This document shows, in pieces, positions 39,974-47,498 of a stretch of DNA of 47,498 nt. The notes under the pieces were generated by a model. It worked only from the letters and a program-made list of their open reading frames with translations, ran no database searches and was not told where the DNA came from. This DNA is from an uncultured Burkholderiales bacterium (GTDB lineage: Bacteria; Pseudomonadota; Gammaproteobacteria; Burkholderiales; Casimicrobiaceae), in the NCBI GenBank assembly GCA_937944385.1, contig CALDYQ010000070.1, forward strand, positions 1-47,498, written 5' to 3'. A program made the translations under genes and the position numbers. Within the stretch, counting starts at the first letter, position 1. Each line of letters begins with the position of its first letter.

Positions 39974-41083
39974 CTAGCCAAGAACGCGCTCGAGACGGGC
40001 TATGGCCTCCTCGAGCGCGTCGCGCCCGACCGCGTAGGCAAGCCGGACGTGTTCGCGCGCGCGATGGGTGCCAAAGTCGATGCCGGGCGCGAAGGCGACA
40101 CCCGCGCGCTCGAGCATCTCGAGCGCGAAGGCTTCGCTGTCGTTCGTGAAGCGGCTCACGTCGGCGTAGACGAAAAAGCCGCTGTCGGGCACGAGCGGAA
40201 TGCCAAAGCCCAGTTCGCGCAACGCAGCAACGAAGTAGTCGCGCCGCGCCTCGAACTCGCGCCGTCGCGCTTCGGCAACCGCGTAACCGGCCTCGGTGAG
40301 GCACCCGAGCGCCGCGTGCTGCGCCACGGCCGAAGGCGAGATGTAGAGGTTTTGCGCGAGGATCTCGAGCGGACGTACGGTGTCGGCGGGTGCCACGAGC
40401 CAGCCCAAGCGCCAGCCGGTCATCGTGAAGTACTTCGAGAAGCTGTTGACCGAGAAGACCCGATCCGAATGCGCGAGCGCCGTGACAGGCGGCGCGCCGT
40501 AGTTGAGCCCCGCGTAGGTCTCATCCGAGATGACGGTTCCGCCAAGGGCATGTACGGCATCGACGATACGCGCAACCTCTTCGGGCGCCGCACTGGTTCC
40601 CGTCGGATTCGACGGTGAGGCGAGGATCACGCCGCGCGTCCGCGCATTCCAGGCCTCTTCAATCGCCCGCGCGCTGAACTGATAGCGCGCCTCCGGTCCC
40701 ACGGGCAAAAGGCGCGGCTGCCCCTCCATCACACGGACGAAATGCCGGTTGCAGGGGTAGGAAGGGTCTGTCAGGAGCCATTCGTCCTCGCGGTCGACCA
40801 AAAGCGCACAGGCGAGCAGGAGCGCCGCCGAGCCGCCGGCCGTGACGATGATGCGCTCCGCTGGTACCCCGAGACCATAGAGACGACGGTAATGCGCCGA
40901 AATCGCCTCACGGAGCGGGGCAATGCCGAGCGCACTCGTATAGCGCACGGCGCCCCCAGCAAGAAACTTCTGCGCTCGCTCGAGCACGGGCGGCGGCGAG
41001 GGGAAATCCGGCTCCCCGATCTCGAGATGGATGACCGAGTGGCCGACCGCCTCGAGCGCACGGGCGCGGCTGGCGATCTCCAT
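39974..41083 (-). CDS. Class I/II aminotransferase
   Basis: The product is a PLP-dependent fold-type I aminotransferase. EIGEPDFPSPPPV starts the conserved core. PSNPTGT, VISDETYAGLNY and the PLP-Lys in VNSFSKYFTMTGWRLGW follow. The C-terminal Arg lies in HVRLAYA and would bind the substrate carboxylate. The substrate is uncertain. ATG 41083 gives 369 residues, but family members usually include the APFHVMEI helix that precedes it. The real start may be TTG 41110 (LRDVAPFHVM) or a TTG near 41170; no ATG is available there. It converges with the Tat-protein gene and is divergent from the DUF1631 gene. Confidence 0.88.
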   Translation of the reverse strand: MEIASRARALEAVGHSVIHLEIGEPDFPSPPPVLERAQKFLAGGAVRYTSALGIAPLREAISAHYRRLYGLGVPAERIIVTAGGSAALLLACALLVDREDEWLLTDPSYPCNRHFVRVMEGQPRLLPVGPEARYQFSARAIEEAWNARTRGVILASPSNPTGTSAAPEEVARIVDAVHALGGTVISDETYAGLNYGAPPVTALAHSDRVFSVNSFSKYFTMTGWRLGWLVAPADTVRPLEILAQNLYISPSAVAQHAALGCLTEAGYAVAEARRREFEARRDYFVAALRELGFGIPLVPDSGFFVYADVSRFTNDSEAFALEMLERAGVAFAPGIDFGTHRAREHVRLAYAVGRDALEEAIARLERVLG

Positions 41084-41324
41084 GACGTGGAACGGCGCGA
41101 CATCGCGCAACCGCCGGGCGACAGGCGCATCAAAACCACGACAGCTCCGACTTCCGTGCAGTTGGCCCAAGACAACAACCCAGCAGGTGGACAGACCGGG
41201 AAATGCTAGCCTTTGGCGTGGCGTGTCGCGGCGACCCACCGCAAAACGCCGGCGTCGGCGAACCGCTGCCCGTATCTCGCACATCAGGCGGTCGTCGACA
41301 GGATCTGCTTGGAATCGACCGTTC

Positions 41325-44300
41325 ATGTCCTCCGACCCCTCGACCTTCCCCGAATTGGTGAGTTCGCCCGAACGGCGACGGTCGCCTCGGCGAAGCGCAA
41401 AGCTGCGCGCGCTGCTTGCGCTCGGCCCACAGATTCATCGCGTCGATCTGCTCGACTTCTCCCATCGTGGACTCAAGGCCACCTTCGTCGGTACACCACC
41501 GCCCGCCGAAACCTTGGAGCAATGGCTGGGCAAAAGCGCCCAACTGTCGACGACGAGCGCGCTGAGCGGCTTCGCCCTCCCGGCGTTCTCGATTCGCGTC
41601 GCACGCGTGGGTAAGAATGAAGTCGGCTTGGAAGCCGACAGCGTGCCGCCCTCCTGGCAGACGGCGCTTTCGGCCACGGCGCCAGCCCGTGCAGACGCGG
41701 CTTCGCCGGGTGAAGACCGTGAGCGCATGCTCAAGCGCTGCGCGAGCGTCTATACCGCGTTTGCCCGCCGCCTCGCGACCGACGTGCTCACGAAGGTACT
41801 GGAGCAGATTGCCGCGCGGCAGGGCGCGGATCCCTTTCATGCGCAGCGCGCTGGCTTCACCGACGCCGGACCGGCCCTCAGTGTCCAGCGCTCGGCCATC
41901 GTCGAGCGCTTCGTCGAATCCGCCCAACGCCGGGCGATGTCGCCGCCCAACGTCGCCGAGACCACCAGCCAGAAAGTGGCCAGCAGTGCGCTTCGGCTCA
42001 TGAATTCGGATGAGCTGGAAGACCATCTGACACTCAACGGCGTCATTTCCCGGCTAGAAAAGGCTTTCGTGGTCGAGTCCGACGCGTTCGAACTTCGCTA
42101 CGCGAGACTCGTCGGTACCCCCATCAACGCCCGCAACAATCCCTTCGGTGTCGAAGTCACGCTCCGCGGCCTGCGAGAAGCGCTCCAGACCGATGCACTC
42201 AAGGCACCGGTCTGGCGATTGATTTACGAAATACTGGAGGCAAGTGCACGCAGTCGCTTCCAGGAGCTGTGGCGCGACCTGACGCAGATCGTGGCGCGAG
42301 TCAAACCTGTGGCGCGCACCACGCCCGACACGTCGAGCCGAGACAGTACGACCATCGCCAACGCCTCACGGCCGCTGGCAGAAGTCAGCGTCGATGCGCG
42401 GCTCGCACGCATGGAGGAGGTGGCAGCGCGCTTGCTTGCAGACCGTCTTCAAGGCGGTCAGGGGCAACGGGGAACGGCTGGCCCAGCGTCTGAGTCGCAG
42501 GGATCGCCGGCCGCAGGTGGCGCGCGAGCCGCACAGCCGGTTTCTTCGCGCGCAGGTGACATGTCTGCGCCCGGGCAGACGAACGGATCCACGGCCGCTC
42601 GAGAACGCGGTTCCTCCAAGACCGCAGGCGACAGCGCGCAGCAGCCGGGGATCACCCTCGATCGAAGCGGACGTGCGCCCGCGCAGGCCGCCATTCCTGG
42701 GACGTCGTTGCACGGACCCGGTGGGGCGGCAGTCCACCCCCCGGTCTCTGTCGGGGGGCCTGCCCGCCGCTTGAATGTCATCGCCGATCTCGCCGACCTC
42801 GGGGGCCTCGGCGGTACTGCAGGCGGCGTCGGTGATCTGATCGCGACCGGCCGTCTGCTCCCCGAACTGCAAGGCGCACAGCAAGAAGCCGATCTCGAGG
42901 AATTGCTGGCCGCCATCGATCGCCTACCGCTCTCGAGTGGTCCGGCGTTCAGCGAAGCCGGTCTGCACGAAGTCGCAGCGCAATTCATCGAGCATGGCCC
43001 CAACGGCCCGACCCCGCAGCGCCGAATCAGCGAAACTCACCAGCGCGTGCTCTACACGGCGGTCCAGCTCTTCCGGCAGGCGAGCCGCGAGTTCACTCCG
43101 AACAGCCTGATCGAAACCCTGGTCAAGCGGCTCGAGCGCACCCTGCTCAAGCTCTCGCTCCGGGATGGTGAGTTCCCCTCCTCGCCCGAGCACCCCGCGC
43201 GAAAGGTGATCGATCTGATCGATCAGTACAGCCTCGCCACCGATGACCAAGGACGCTTCACCGATCCGAAGCTCGCGCGCCAGCTGGAGGATCTAGTCGA
43301 TCGGATCTGCACCCAGGCCGATCGCGACGATCGCGTCTTCTCCGTCGTTCAAGCCAGCCTTGAACAGGACCTCTCCGGCCTGCGCGCCGAACGCCAGCAG
43401 AAGGTAGAACGCGTGCGCGAGGCACTCGAGAGTCGCGAGAGCGTGCGCACCGCACGCGAGGCAGCCGATACCGCCCTAGAACATGTGCTGTCCGAGCGCC
43501 GCGTCCCTCGGCTGCTCGTACGTCTGATCGCCGACTACTGGCGCCCGCATCTCGTCTTCATACATCTTCGGCATGGCGCGGACTCCCGCGAGTGGAGTAC
43601 ATCGCAGCGTGCCCTGCACGCAGTGCTCACCCTCACGCAGGAAGATGTCGACGATGCATCGACCTTCGAACTTCGGGAGCAAGTGGCGCGTTACATCGAA
43701 TCGATGCTGCAGGAGCACCCCATCGAAGCTGGCGAGCGACGCGCATGGCTCGATCAGGTAGACGCGCTGCTCATCCGTCGCGAAGCGAAGCTGCTCGGCG
43801 ATCGCATCCAGGCGCCCCGGTTCGACGGCATCACGAACGCAACGAAAACCGACCGCAAGCTGCGGCCACATCTCGGGGAGTGGTGGGAACTCCAAATGGA
43901 GCAACGTTGGGTACCCGTGCAACTCGTCTGGGCAGCCGCGAACAGCGACTACTGCGGGTTGGTCAATCGGTCGGCCAACAATCGACTCGAGCTCACCTAC
44001 ACCGAGCTGCGCAAGCTACTCGAGAACGGACAGGCGCGCACCCGCGCGCCGCTCGACGCGCCCCTACTCGATCGCTCAGAGGACATCCTGCTTGCAGATG
44101 CGCTATCGCAGGCGCTCGATGTGGCCAACCGCGACGAGCGCACGGGTCTCATGGGACGCAAGGCGTTCCACGACCGCCTCGTGGAACTCGAACAGCAGGC
44201 CAGTGCAGGCAGCACACTCACCCTGGCACTGTTCGAATTCGATCAGTTCCGTCTCGTGGCCTCGACGTCCGGCGTCGACGCGCTCGAAGCCTTGGCAGAA

Positions 44301-45410
44301 GCGCTGGCCCGCGCCCTCGTCGCAGCCGCCCCGCGTGACGCGCTCATCGCCACGTTCCGCGAAGACACGTTCTCGATGCTGCTGCAGGACTACAGCGAAG
44401 AGGCGGCACGACGCACGGCAGAAGACATCCTGCGCGCAATCGGCGACTACGCGTTCGAGCACAACCAGCACGCCTACCGCATCGGCGTCTATGCGGGTCT
44501 GGGGACCTTCAAGGCAGGCGAACTCTCTGGCGTGGAGATGCTCCGCCGGGTCGATGCGGCGTGCATGGCCGCGAAGTCGAGTGGCCGCAACACGCTCCGC
44601 GTCTATGAACCGACGGCAGCCGACCTCAGGTACGAAGAGCTTCTTCTCGACTGGGCGGGCCGTATCGATTCGGTCCTGGCGAGCGAGGAACTCCACTTGC
44701 GCTGCCAGCTGGTGGCGCCGATTGCTGCTGCCACCAAGCTGAAGCCCTACTACGAATTGCTGCTCGGCATCGAGGCCATCGGCGGGCAGCGGGTTTCACC
44801 GTTCGAGTTCGTCACGGCGATGGAACGCCTCGGTCGGGCGCACGAAATCGACCTGTGGGTTCTGCGCCAGGCCTTGGACTGGATCCGAGAAAACCGCAGC
44901 GTCTTCAACGAGGTGGCTGGATTGGCCATCAACCTTTCGGCCTCTTCTCTAGGACGGGTCGAGATCACGGATTACATCCGTGACGCATTTGCCCACGGCT
45001 CGGTCTCTGCCCAGAACGTCATCTTCGAAATCACCGAGTCGGCCGCGATCCGCAACTTCGACACGGCCCAGGCCTTCATCCGTGAACTCCGCCGCTTCGG
45101 CGCGCGCGTCTCGCTCGACGATTTCGGCAGCGGTTTCACCTCCTATTCGCACCTCAAGCGTCTGTCGGCGGACACGCTGAAGATCGACGGCAGTTACGTG
45201 AAGGACATCCTCACGAGCGACAGCGATCTCGCGATCGTCAAGTCCATGACTGACATTGCCCACACCCTCGGGATGACGGTGGTCGCGGAGTGGGTGGAGA
45301 CGCCTGACATCCTGGCCCGGCTGCTCGACTTGGGGGTCGACTACGCTCAGGGCTACGCCGTGCATCGCCCGGTTCGTCTGTCGCGTCTGCTCTCCGCGCC
45401 ACCCGTCTGA
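41325..45410 (+). CDS. DUF1631-GGDEF-EAL protein (c-di-GMP signalling)
   Basis: The 1361-residue cytosolic protein has an N-terminal PilZ-like stretch (about 20-120) and a DUF1631 region (about 120-900) with a Pro/Ala/Gly-rich insert (about 340-480). A degenerate GGDEF domain (about 925-1095) and an EAL domain (about 1110-1355) follow. At the GGDEF active site the sequence is RxEDTF (REDTF, 1012-1016), so cyclase activity is unlikely. The EAL domain keeps the catalytic set: Glu1144 (YYELLL), Asn1203, Glu1235 and Glu1238 (FEITE), Asp1265-Asp1266 (LDDFGSG), Lys1286, Glu1322 (AEWVE) and Gln1342. It probably degrades c-di-GMP. Start ATG 41325 is the first one after the divergent gene. Confidence 0.92.
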   Translation: MSSDPSTFPELVSSPERRRSPRRSAKLRALLALGPQIHRVDLLDFSHRGLKATFVGTPPPAETLEQWLGKSAQLSTTSALSGFALPAFSIRVARVGKNEVGLEADSVPPSWQTALSATAPARADAASPGEDRERMLKRCASVYTAFARRLATDVLTKVLEQIAARQGADPFHAQRAGFTDAGPALSVQRSAIVERFVESAQRRAMSPPNVAETTSQKVASSALRLMNSDELEDHLTLNGVISRLEKAFVVESDAFELRYARLVGTPINARNNPFGVEVTLRGLREALQTDALKAPVWRLIYEILEASARSRFQELWRDLTQIVARVKPVARTTPDTSSRDSTTIANASRPLAEVSVDARLARMEEVAARLLADRLQGGQGQRGTAGPASESQGSPAAGGARAAQPVSSRAGDMSAPGQTNGSTAARERGSSKTAGDSAQQPGITLDRSGRAPAQAAIPGTSLHGPGGAAVHPPVSVGGPARRLNVIADLADLGGLGGTAGGVGDLIATGRLLPELQGAQQEADLEELLAAIDRLPLSSGPAFSEAGLHEVAAQFIEHGPNGPTPQRRISETHQRVLYTAVQLFRQASREFTPNSLIETLVKRLERTLLKLSLRDGEFPSSPEHPARKVIDLIDQYSLATDDQGRFTDPKLARQLEDLVDRICTQADRDDRVFSVVQASLEQDLSGLRAERQQKVERVREALESRESVRTAREAADTALEHVLSERRVPRLLVRLIADYWRPHLVFIHLRHGADSREWSTSQRALHAVLTLTQEDVDDASTFELREQVARYIESMLQEHPIEAGERRAWLDQVDALLIRREAKLLGDRIQAPRFDGITNATKTDRKLRPHLGEWWELQMEQRWVPVQLVWAAANSDYCGLVNRSANNRLELTYTELRKLLENGQARTRAPLDAPLLDRSEDILLADALSQALDVANRDERTGLMGRKAFHDRLVELEQQASAGSTLTLALFEFDQFRLVASTSGVDALEALAEALARALVAAAPRDALIATFREDTFSMLLQDYSEEAARRTAEDILRAIGDYAFEHNQHAYRIGVYAGLGTFKAGELSGVEMLRRVDAACMAAKSSGRNTLRVYEPTAADLRYEELLLDWAGRIDSVLASEELHLRCQLVAPIAAATKLKPYYELLLGIEAIGGQRVSPFEFVTAMERLGRAHEIDLWVLRQALDWIRENRSVFNEVAGLAINLSASSLGRVEITDYIRDAFAHGSVSAQNVIFEITESAAIRNFDTAQAFIRELRRFGARVSLDDFGSGFTSYSHLKRLSADTLKIDGSYVKDILTSDSDLAIVKSMTDIAHTLGMTVVAEWVETPDILARLLDLGVDYAQGYAVHRPVRLSRLLSAPPV

Positions 45411-45431
45411 ACGGCGCCCGCGCGCAACGGG

Positions 45432-45971
45432 TCACGCAAGCATGGCCCCGACCGCCGCGCCGGTCGCGAGCACGAGCAGCGGATGGATTCGGGGGAAGAG
45501 CAGAAACGTTGCGAGTGATGCGGCGAAGAGTGCGCCGAGCCGCGGTTCGGCGATGCCGCCCATCAGGAGCGCACAGCCCGACAGCATCAGGCCCACCGTC
45601 ACCGGTGCGAGTCCCCGCAACACGATCTCGCGCCAGGGATTGCCAGAAAGTCGACCGAAAGCCTTTGCCGCGATCGTGACCAGCACGAAGGGGCCGAGGC
45701 TGATCGCGCCCAGCGTCGTGAACGCGCCCGCGATCCCCGCGGCGTGGTAGCCCAAAAGCGCGACGTAGAGGATGTTCGGGCCGGGCGCTGCCTGGGCGAG
45801 CGCGATGTAGCCCGCGAAATGCTGCGTCGTCATGAGCCCGCGGGTCTCGACGAAGAACCGGTGCATGTCGGGGATGAGCGGAATCGTCCCGCCGATGCAG
45901 AGGAATGAGAGCTCGAGGTAGAGCAGCGCCATGTCGGCGAGCAGGCCCGAGCCGGGTGACGATTCGCTCAT
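45432..45971 (-). CDS. Chromate transporter, second half (short CHR)
   Basis: This 179-residue membrane protein is one CHR domain. It opens with LLADMALLYLELSFLCIGGTIPLIPDM and carries QAAPGPNILYVALLGYHAAG, followed by four to five helices. Two short CHR proteins together make a functional transporter in many bacteria. The ATG overlaps the stop of the upstream CHR gene in ATGA. It is the second of the pair and has the C-terminal half role. CHR proteins are annotated as chromate exporters, but the physiological anion may be sulfate-like. Confidence 0.87.
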   Translation of the reverse strand: MSESSPGSGLLADMALLYLELSFLCIGGTIPLIPDMHRFFVETRGLMTTQHFAGYIALAQAAPGPNILYVALLGYHAAGIAGAFTTLGAISLGPFVLVTIAAKAFGRLSGNPWREIVLRGLAPVTVGLMLSGCALLMGGIAEPRLGALFAASLATFLLFPRIHPLLVLATGAAVGAMLA

Positions 45972-46528
45972 AGCCACTTTCGGCAGGCGGCGGTGACGCC
46001 GACCGCGCCCCCGGCAAGCAGCACCCAGCCCATCGACCAGCCGGCGAAGAACGAAAGTGCCATAGCGCACGCACAGAGCAGCGAGGCCAGCCACTTGCGG
46101 TAGAAGGGCTTGGCCATCGCGAGCGCCATCGTGGTGAGGTAGGCGATTGCGGTGACGGCCATACCGTCCACGGCCGCGCGCACCCGCGTGTGGGCCTGCA
46201 GGTGCTCGTAGATCAGCGCCAACGCGAGCACGATCAAAAGCGGGACCGCCATGAGACTCATAAACGCGAGGAGCCCGCCGGACAAGCCGTACCAGCGGGT
46301 GCCGAGAAACACGCTGCAGTTGACGACGTTGGGGCCAGGGATCGCCTGGCAGATGGTCAGCATGTCGGTGAACTCGCGCTCATCGAGCCACTGGCGCTCT
46401 TCGACGACCACGCGACGCAGCCACGGCAGCGCTCCGCCGAACGCGCTGACACCCACCTTGAGAAACCCGAGGGCCATCTCGCGCCGGCTCGGGCGACGAC
46501 CGAAACCGCCGGACGGATCAGCCTGCAC
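45968..46528 (-). CDS. Chromate transporter, first half (short CHR)
   Basis: The 186-residue membrane protein is the N-terminal CHR partner: LGFLKVGVSAFGGALPWLRRVVVEERQWLDEREF, then QAIPGPNVVNCSVFLGTRWYG and several helices. The FGG and PGPN motifs are intact; the usual FGGP is FGGA here. Its stop overlaps the start of the second half in ATGA. The gene is divergent from the thioesterase gene with 23 bp between starts. Confidence 0.88.
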   Translation of the reverse strand: MQADPSGGFGRRPSRREMALGFLKVGVSAFGGALPWLRRVVVEERQWLDEREFTDMLTICQAIPGPNVVNCSVFLGTRWYGLSGGLLAFMSLMAVPLLIVLALALIYEHLQAHTRVRAAVDGMAVTAIAYLTTMALAMAKPFYRKWLASLLCACAMALSFFAGWSMGWVLLAGGAVGVTAACRKWL

Positions 46529-46551
46529 TGTGTTCTTGCCAGAATGGCGTC

Positions 46552-46983
46552 ATGACCTTCCCGATCGAAGCTTCACCGCTTCCGCCGTACAGACTGCGGA
46601 TCTCGGTTGCCCCGTCCGACCTGGATGCGCTCGGGCATGTCAACAACGTGGTGTATCTCGGCTGGATCAATGAGGTTGCCATCGCGCATTGGGAAAGCAT
46701 CACGACGGCGGAAGAGCGGTCTCGCCTCGCGTGGGTCGCCCTTCGGCACGAGATCGATTATCGGTCCGAGGCGCTCCTTGGGGAGACCATCGATGTCATC
46801 ACCTGGACCGGCGAGGCTGCGGGCCTGCGTTACAGCCGCCACACCCGGATCGAGGTGGCAGACACCGGTCCACGCCGAACACTCGTCGAAGCGCGATCGA
46901 TCTGGTGCCCAATTGATCCGGTACGGCGTCGGCCCGCGCGGCCCGAGGCGCGAATCCGCGCCCTATTCGCGCCCCCTGGTTGA
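46552..46983 (+). CDS. Acyl-CoA thioesterase (hotdog, 4HBT type)
   Basis: The 143-residue protein has the 4-hydroxybenzoyl-CoA thioesterase fold pattern: SDLDALGHVNNVVYLGWINE with the catalytic Asp, and the hydrophobic helix after it. WVALRHEIDYRSEALLGETI and TRIEVADT follow. It is similar to YbgC/FadM-type thioesterases that release free acids from acyl-CoAs. The start is ATG 46552. The 3' end overlaps the transglutaminase-like gene by 21 bp. Confidence 0.9.
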   Translation: MTFPIEASPLPPYRLRISVAPSDLDALGHVNNVVYLGWINEVAIAHWESITTAEERSRLAWVALRHEIDYRSEALLGETIDVITWTGEAAGLRYSRHTRIEVADTGPRRTLVEARSIWCPIDPVRRRPARPEARIRALFAPPG

Positions 46984-47498
46984 GACGTCCGCCGCCCCTG
47001 TCAGCGGCGCGACGGTGACGGCCACTGCGAGCTCATGGGCCCCCCCGCCGCGGATGACGCCGCGAAGCGGTGGCACGTCGGTATAGTCCCGACCGCGCGC
47101 GAGCAGCACATGGGTCTCGCCGGCGAAGCAGTCGTTGGTCGGATCCATCTCGAGCCAGCCCGTGCTGGGGCAGTAGACCTCGACCCAGGCATGCGAGGCG
47201 TCCGCCCCGACCAGCCGCGGCTTTCCCGGAGGAGGCTGGGTCAGCAGGTAGCCGCTCACATCACGTGCAGCGAGACCGACGGAGCGCAGGCACGCGATCA
47301 TGATCTGTGAGAAGTCCTGGCAGACGCCTTCGCGCCGCTCGAGCGCCACGAGGGGCGAGGTGTGCGCATCCGTTGCTGCTGGTTTGTAGCGCAACTCCGT
47401 GTGAATCCGATGGGCGAGTCGTGCTCCCAGCGCATGCACACCGACGTTCTCGGACAGGAGCGGCGTGACGAACGCCTTGAACGGGTCGGCAATGGGCG
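46963..47498 (-). CDS. Transglutaminase-like protease family protein (partial)
   Basis: The reading frame runs out of the window at its 5' side, so only the C-terminal part (about 178 residues) is seen. It has the transglutaminase/protease catalytic triad pattern: Cys in GVCQDFSQIMIA, His in DASHAWVEVYCPSTGW and Asp in MDPTND. GLAARDVSGYLL precedes the His motif. Such proteins (PF01841) often lie beside alpha-E/circularly permuted ATP-grasp genes, which would be upstream of this window. The product may be a cytosolic peptidase or cross-linking enzyme. Confidence 0.88.
   Translation of the reverse strand, partial: PIADPFKAFVTPLLSENVGVHALGARLAHRIHTELRYKPAATDAHTSPLVALERREGVCQDFSQIMIACLRSVGLAARDVSGYLLTQPPPGKPRLVGADASHAWVEVYCPSTGWLEMDPTNDCFAGETHVLLARGRDYTDVPPLRGVIRGGGAHELAVAVTVAPLTGAADVSTRGRE

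Overview
The window is a G+C-rich bacterial chromosome segment with tightly packed genes, many ATGA start/stop overlaps and third positions dominated by G/C. The gene set points to a free-living betaproteobacterium, probably Burkholderiales-like: a DUF2970 protein, a DUF1631-GGDEF-EAL protein, a 7Fe FdxA ferredoxin, PdxJ/PdxA vitamin B6 synthesis, isocitrate lyase, FadH and a flavocytochrome c sulfide dehydrogenase. No phage, transposase, integrase or CRISPR array was seen. This is core and lifestyle metabolism, not a genomic island.

Layout. 1-550: tRNA-Ser(GGA) on the minus strand with its own terminator, followed by partial copies of its 5' half. 550-4054: a 2OG-Fe(II) dioxygenase coupled to a coiled-coil exported protein on the minus strand, back to back with pdxJ-pdxA-ykgJ on the plus strand; the two start codons share one CATG. 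4172-8527: a PaeA/YtfL-type polyamine exporter converging on cutA and clpB, with a sigma-32-like promoter in front of clpB. 8604-11887: penicillin-acylase-family hydrolase, an unknown protein and a DUF2970 protein. 11981-17009: a lipoprotein alpha/beta hydrolase coupled to a NatAB-type ABC exporter, then a succinate-semialdehyde-type dehydrogenase.

17088-26636 is all on the minus strand: a candidate small RNA gene, aceA, fccB-fccA, a lipoprotein esterase, fadH and an S41 protease. AceA and FadH fit growth on fatty acids or acetate through the glyoxylate shunt; FccAB would feed sulfide electrons into the respiratory chain. 27070-32896 is a complete five-gene oligopeptide-type ABC importer, followed by fdxA. 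33351-33779 is a decayed stretch ending in what looks like the C-terminus of a patatin/BamA-type protein.

33780-36249 carries a CaiB-type CoA-transferase and an MFS transporter (minus strand). 36291-39954 holds a thioredoxin-fold [2Fe-2S] ferredoxin, an unknown membrane-anchored protein, an amidase and a Tat-exported unknown protein (plus strand). 39974-47498 holds an aminotransferase, the large DUF1631-GGDEF-EAL protein, a split chromate transporter pair, a thioesterase and a partial transglutaminase-like gene cut by the window end.

The most interesting unexplained signal is at 17088-17197. It is a compact, promoter-to-terminator unit of about 77 nt with no ORF, whose predicted hairpins display GGA motifs, one in a canonical A-N-GGA-N hexaloop. 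It resembles a minimal CsrA/RsmA-binding small RNA. Its promoter shares the 8-mer TATAAGAC with the proposed aceA promoter. Every product name here comes from reading motifs by eye; no database search was run.
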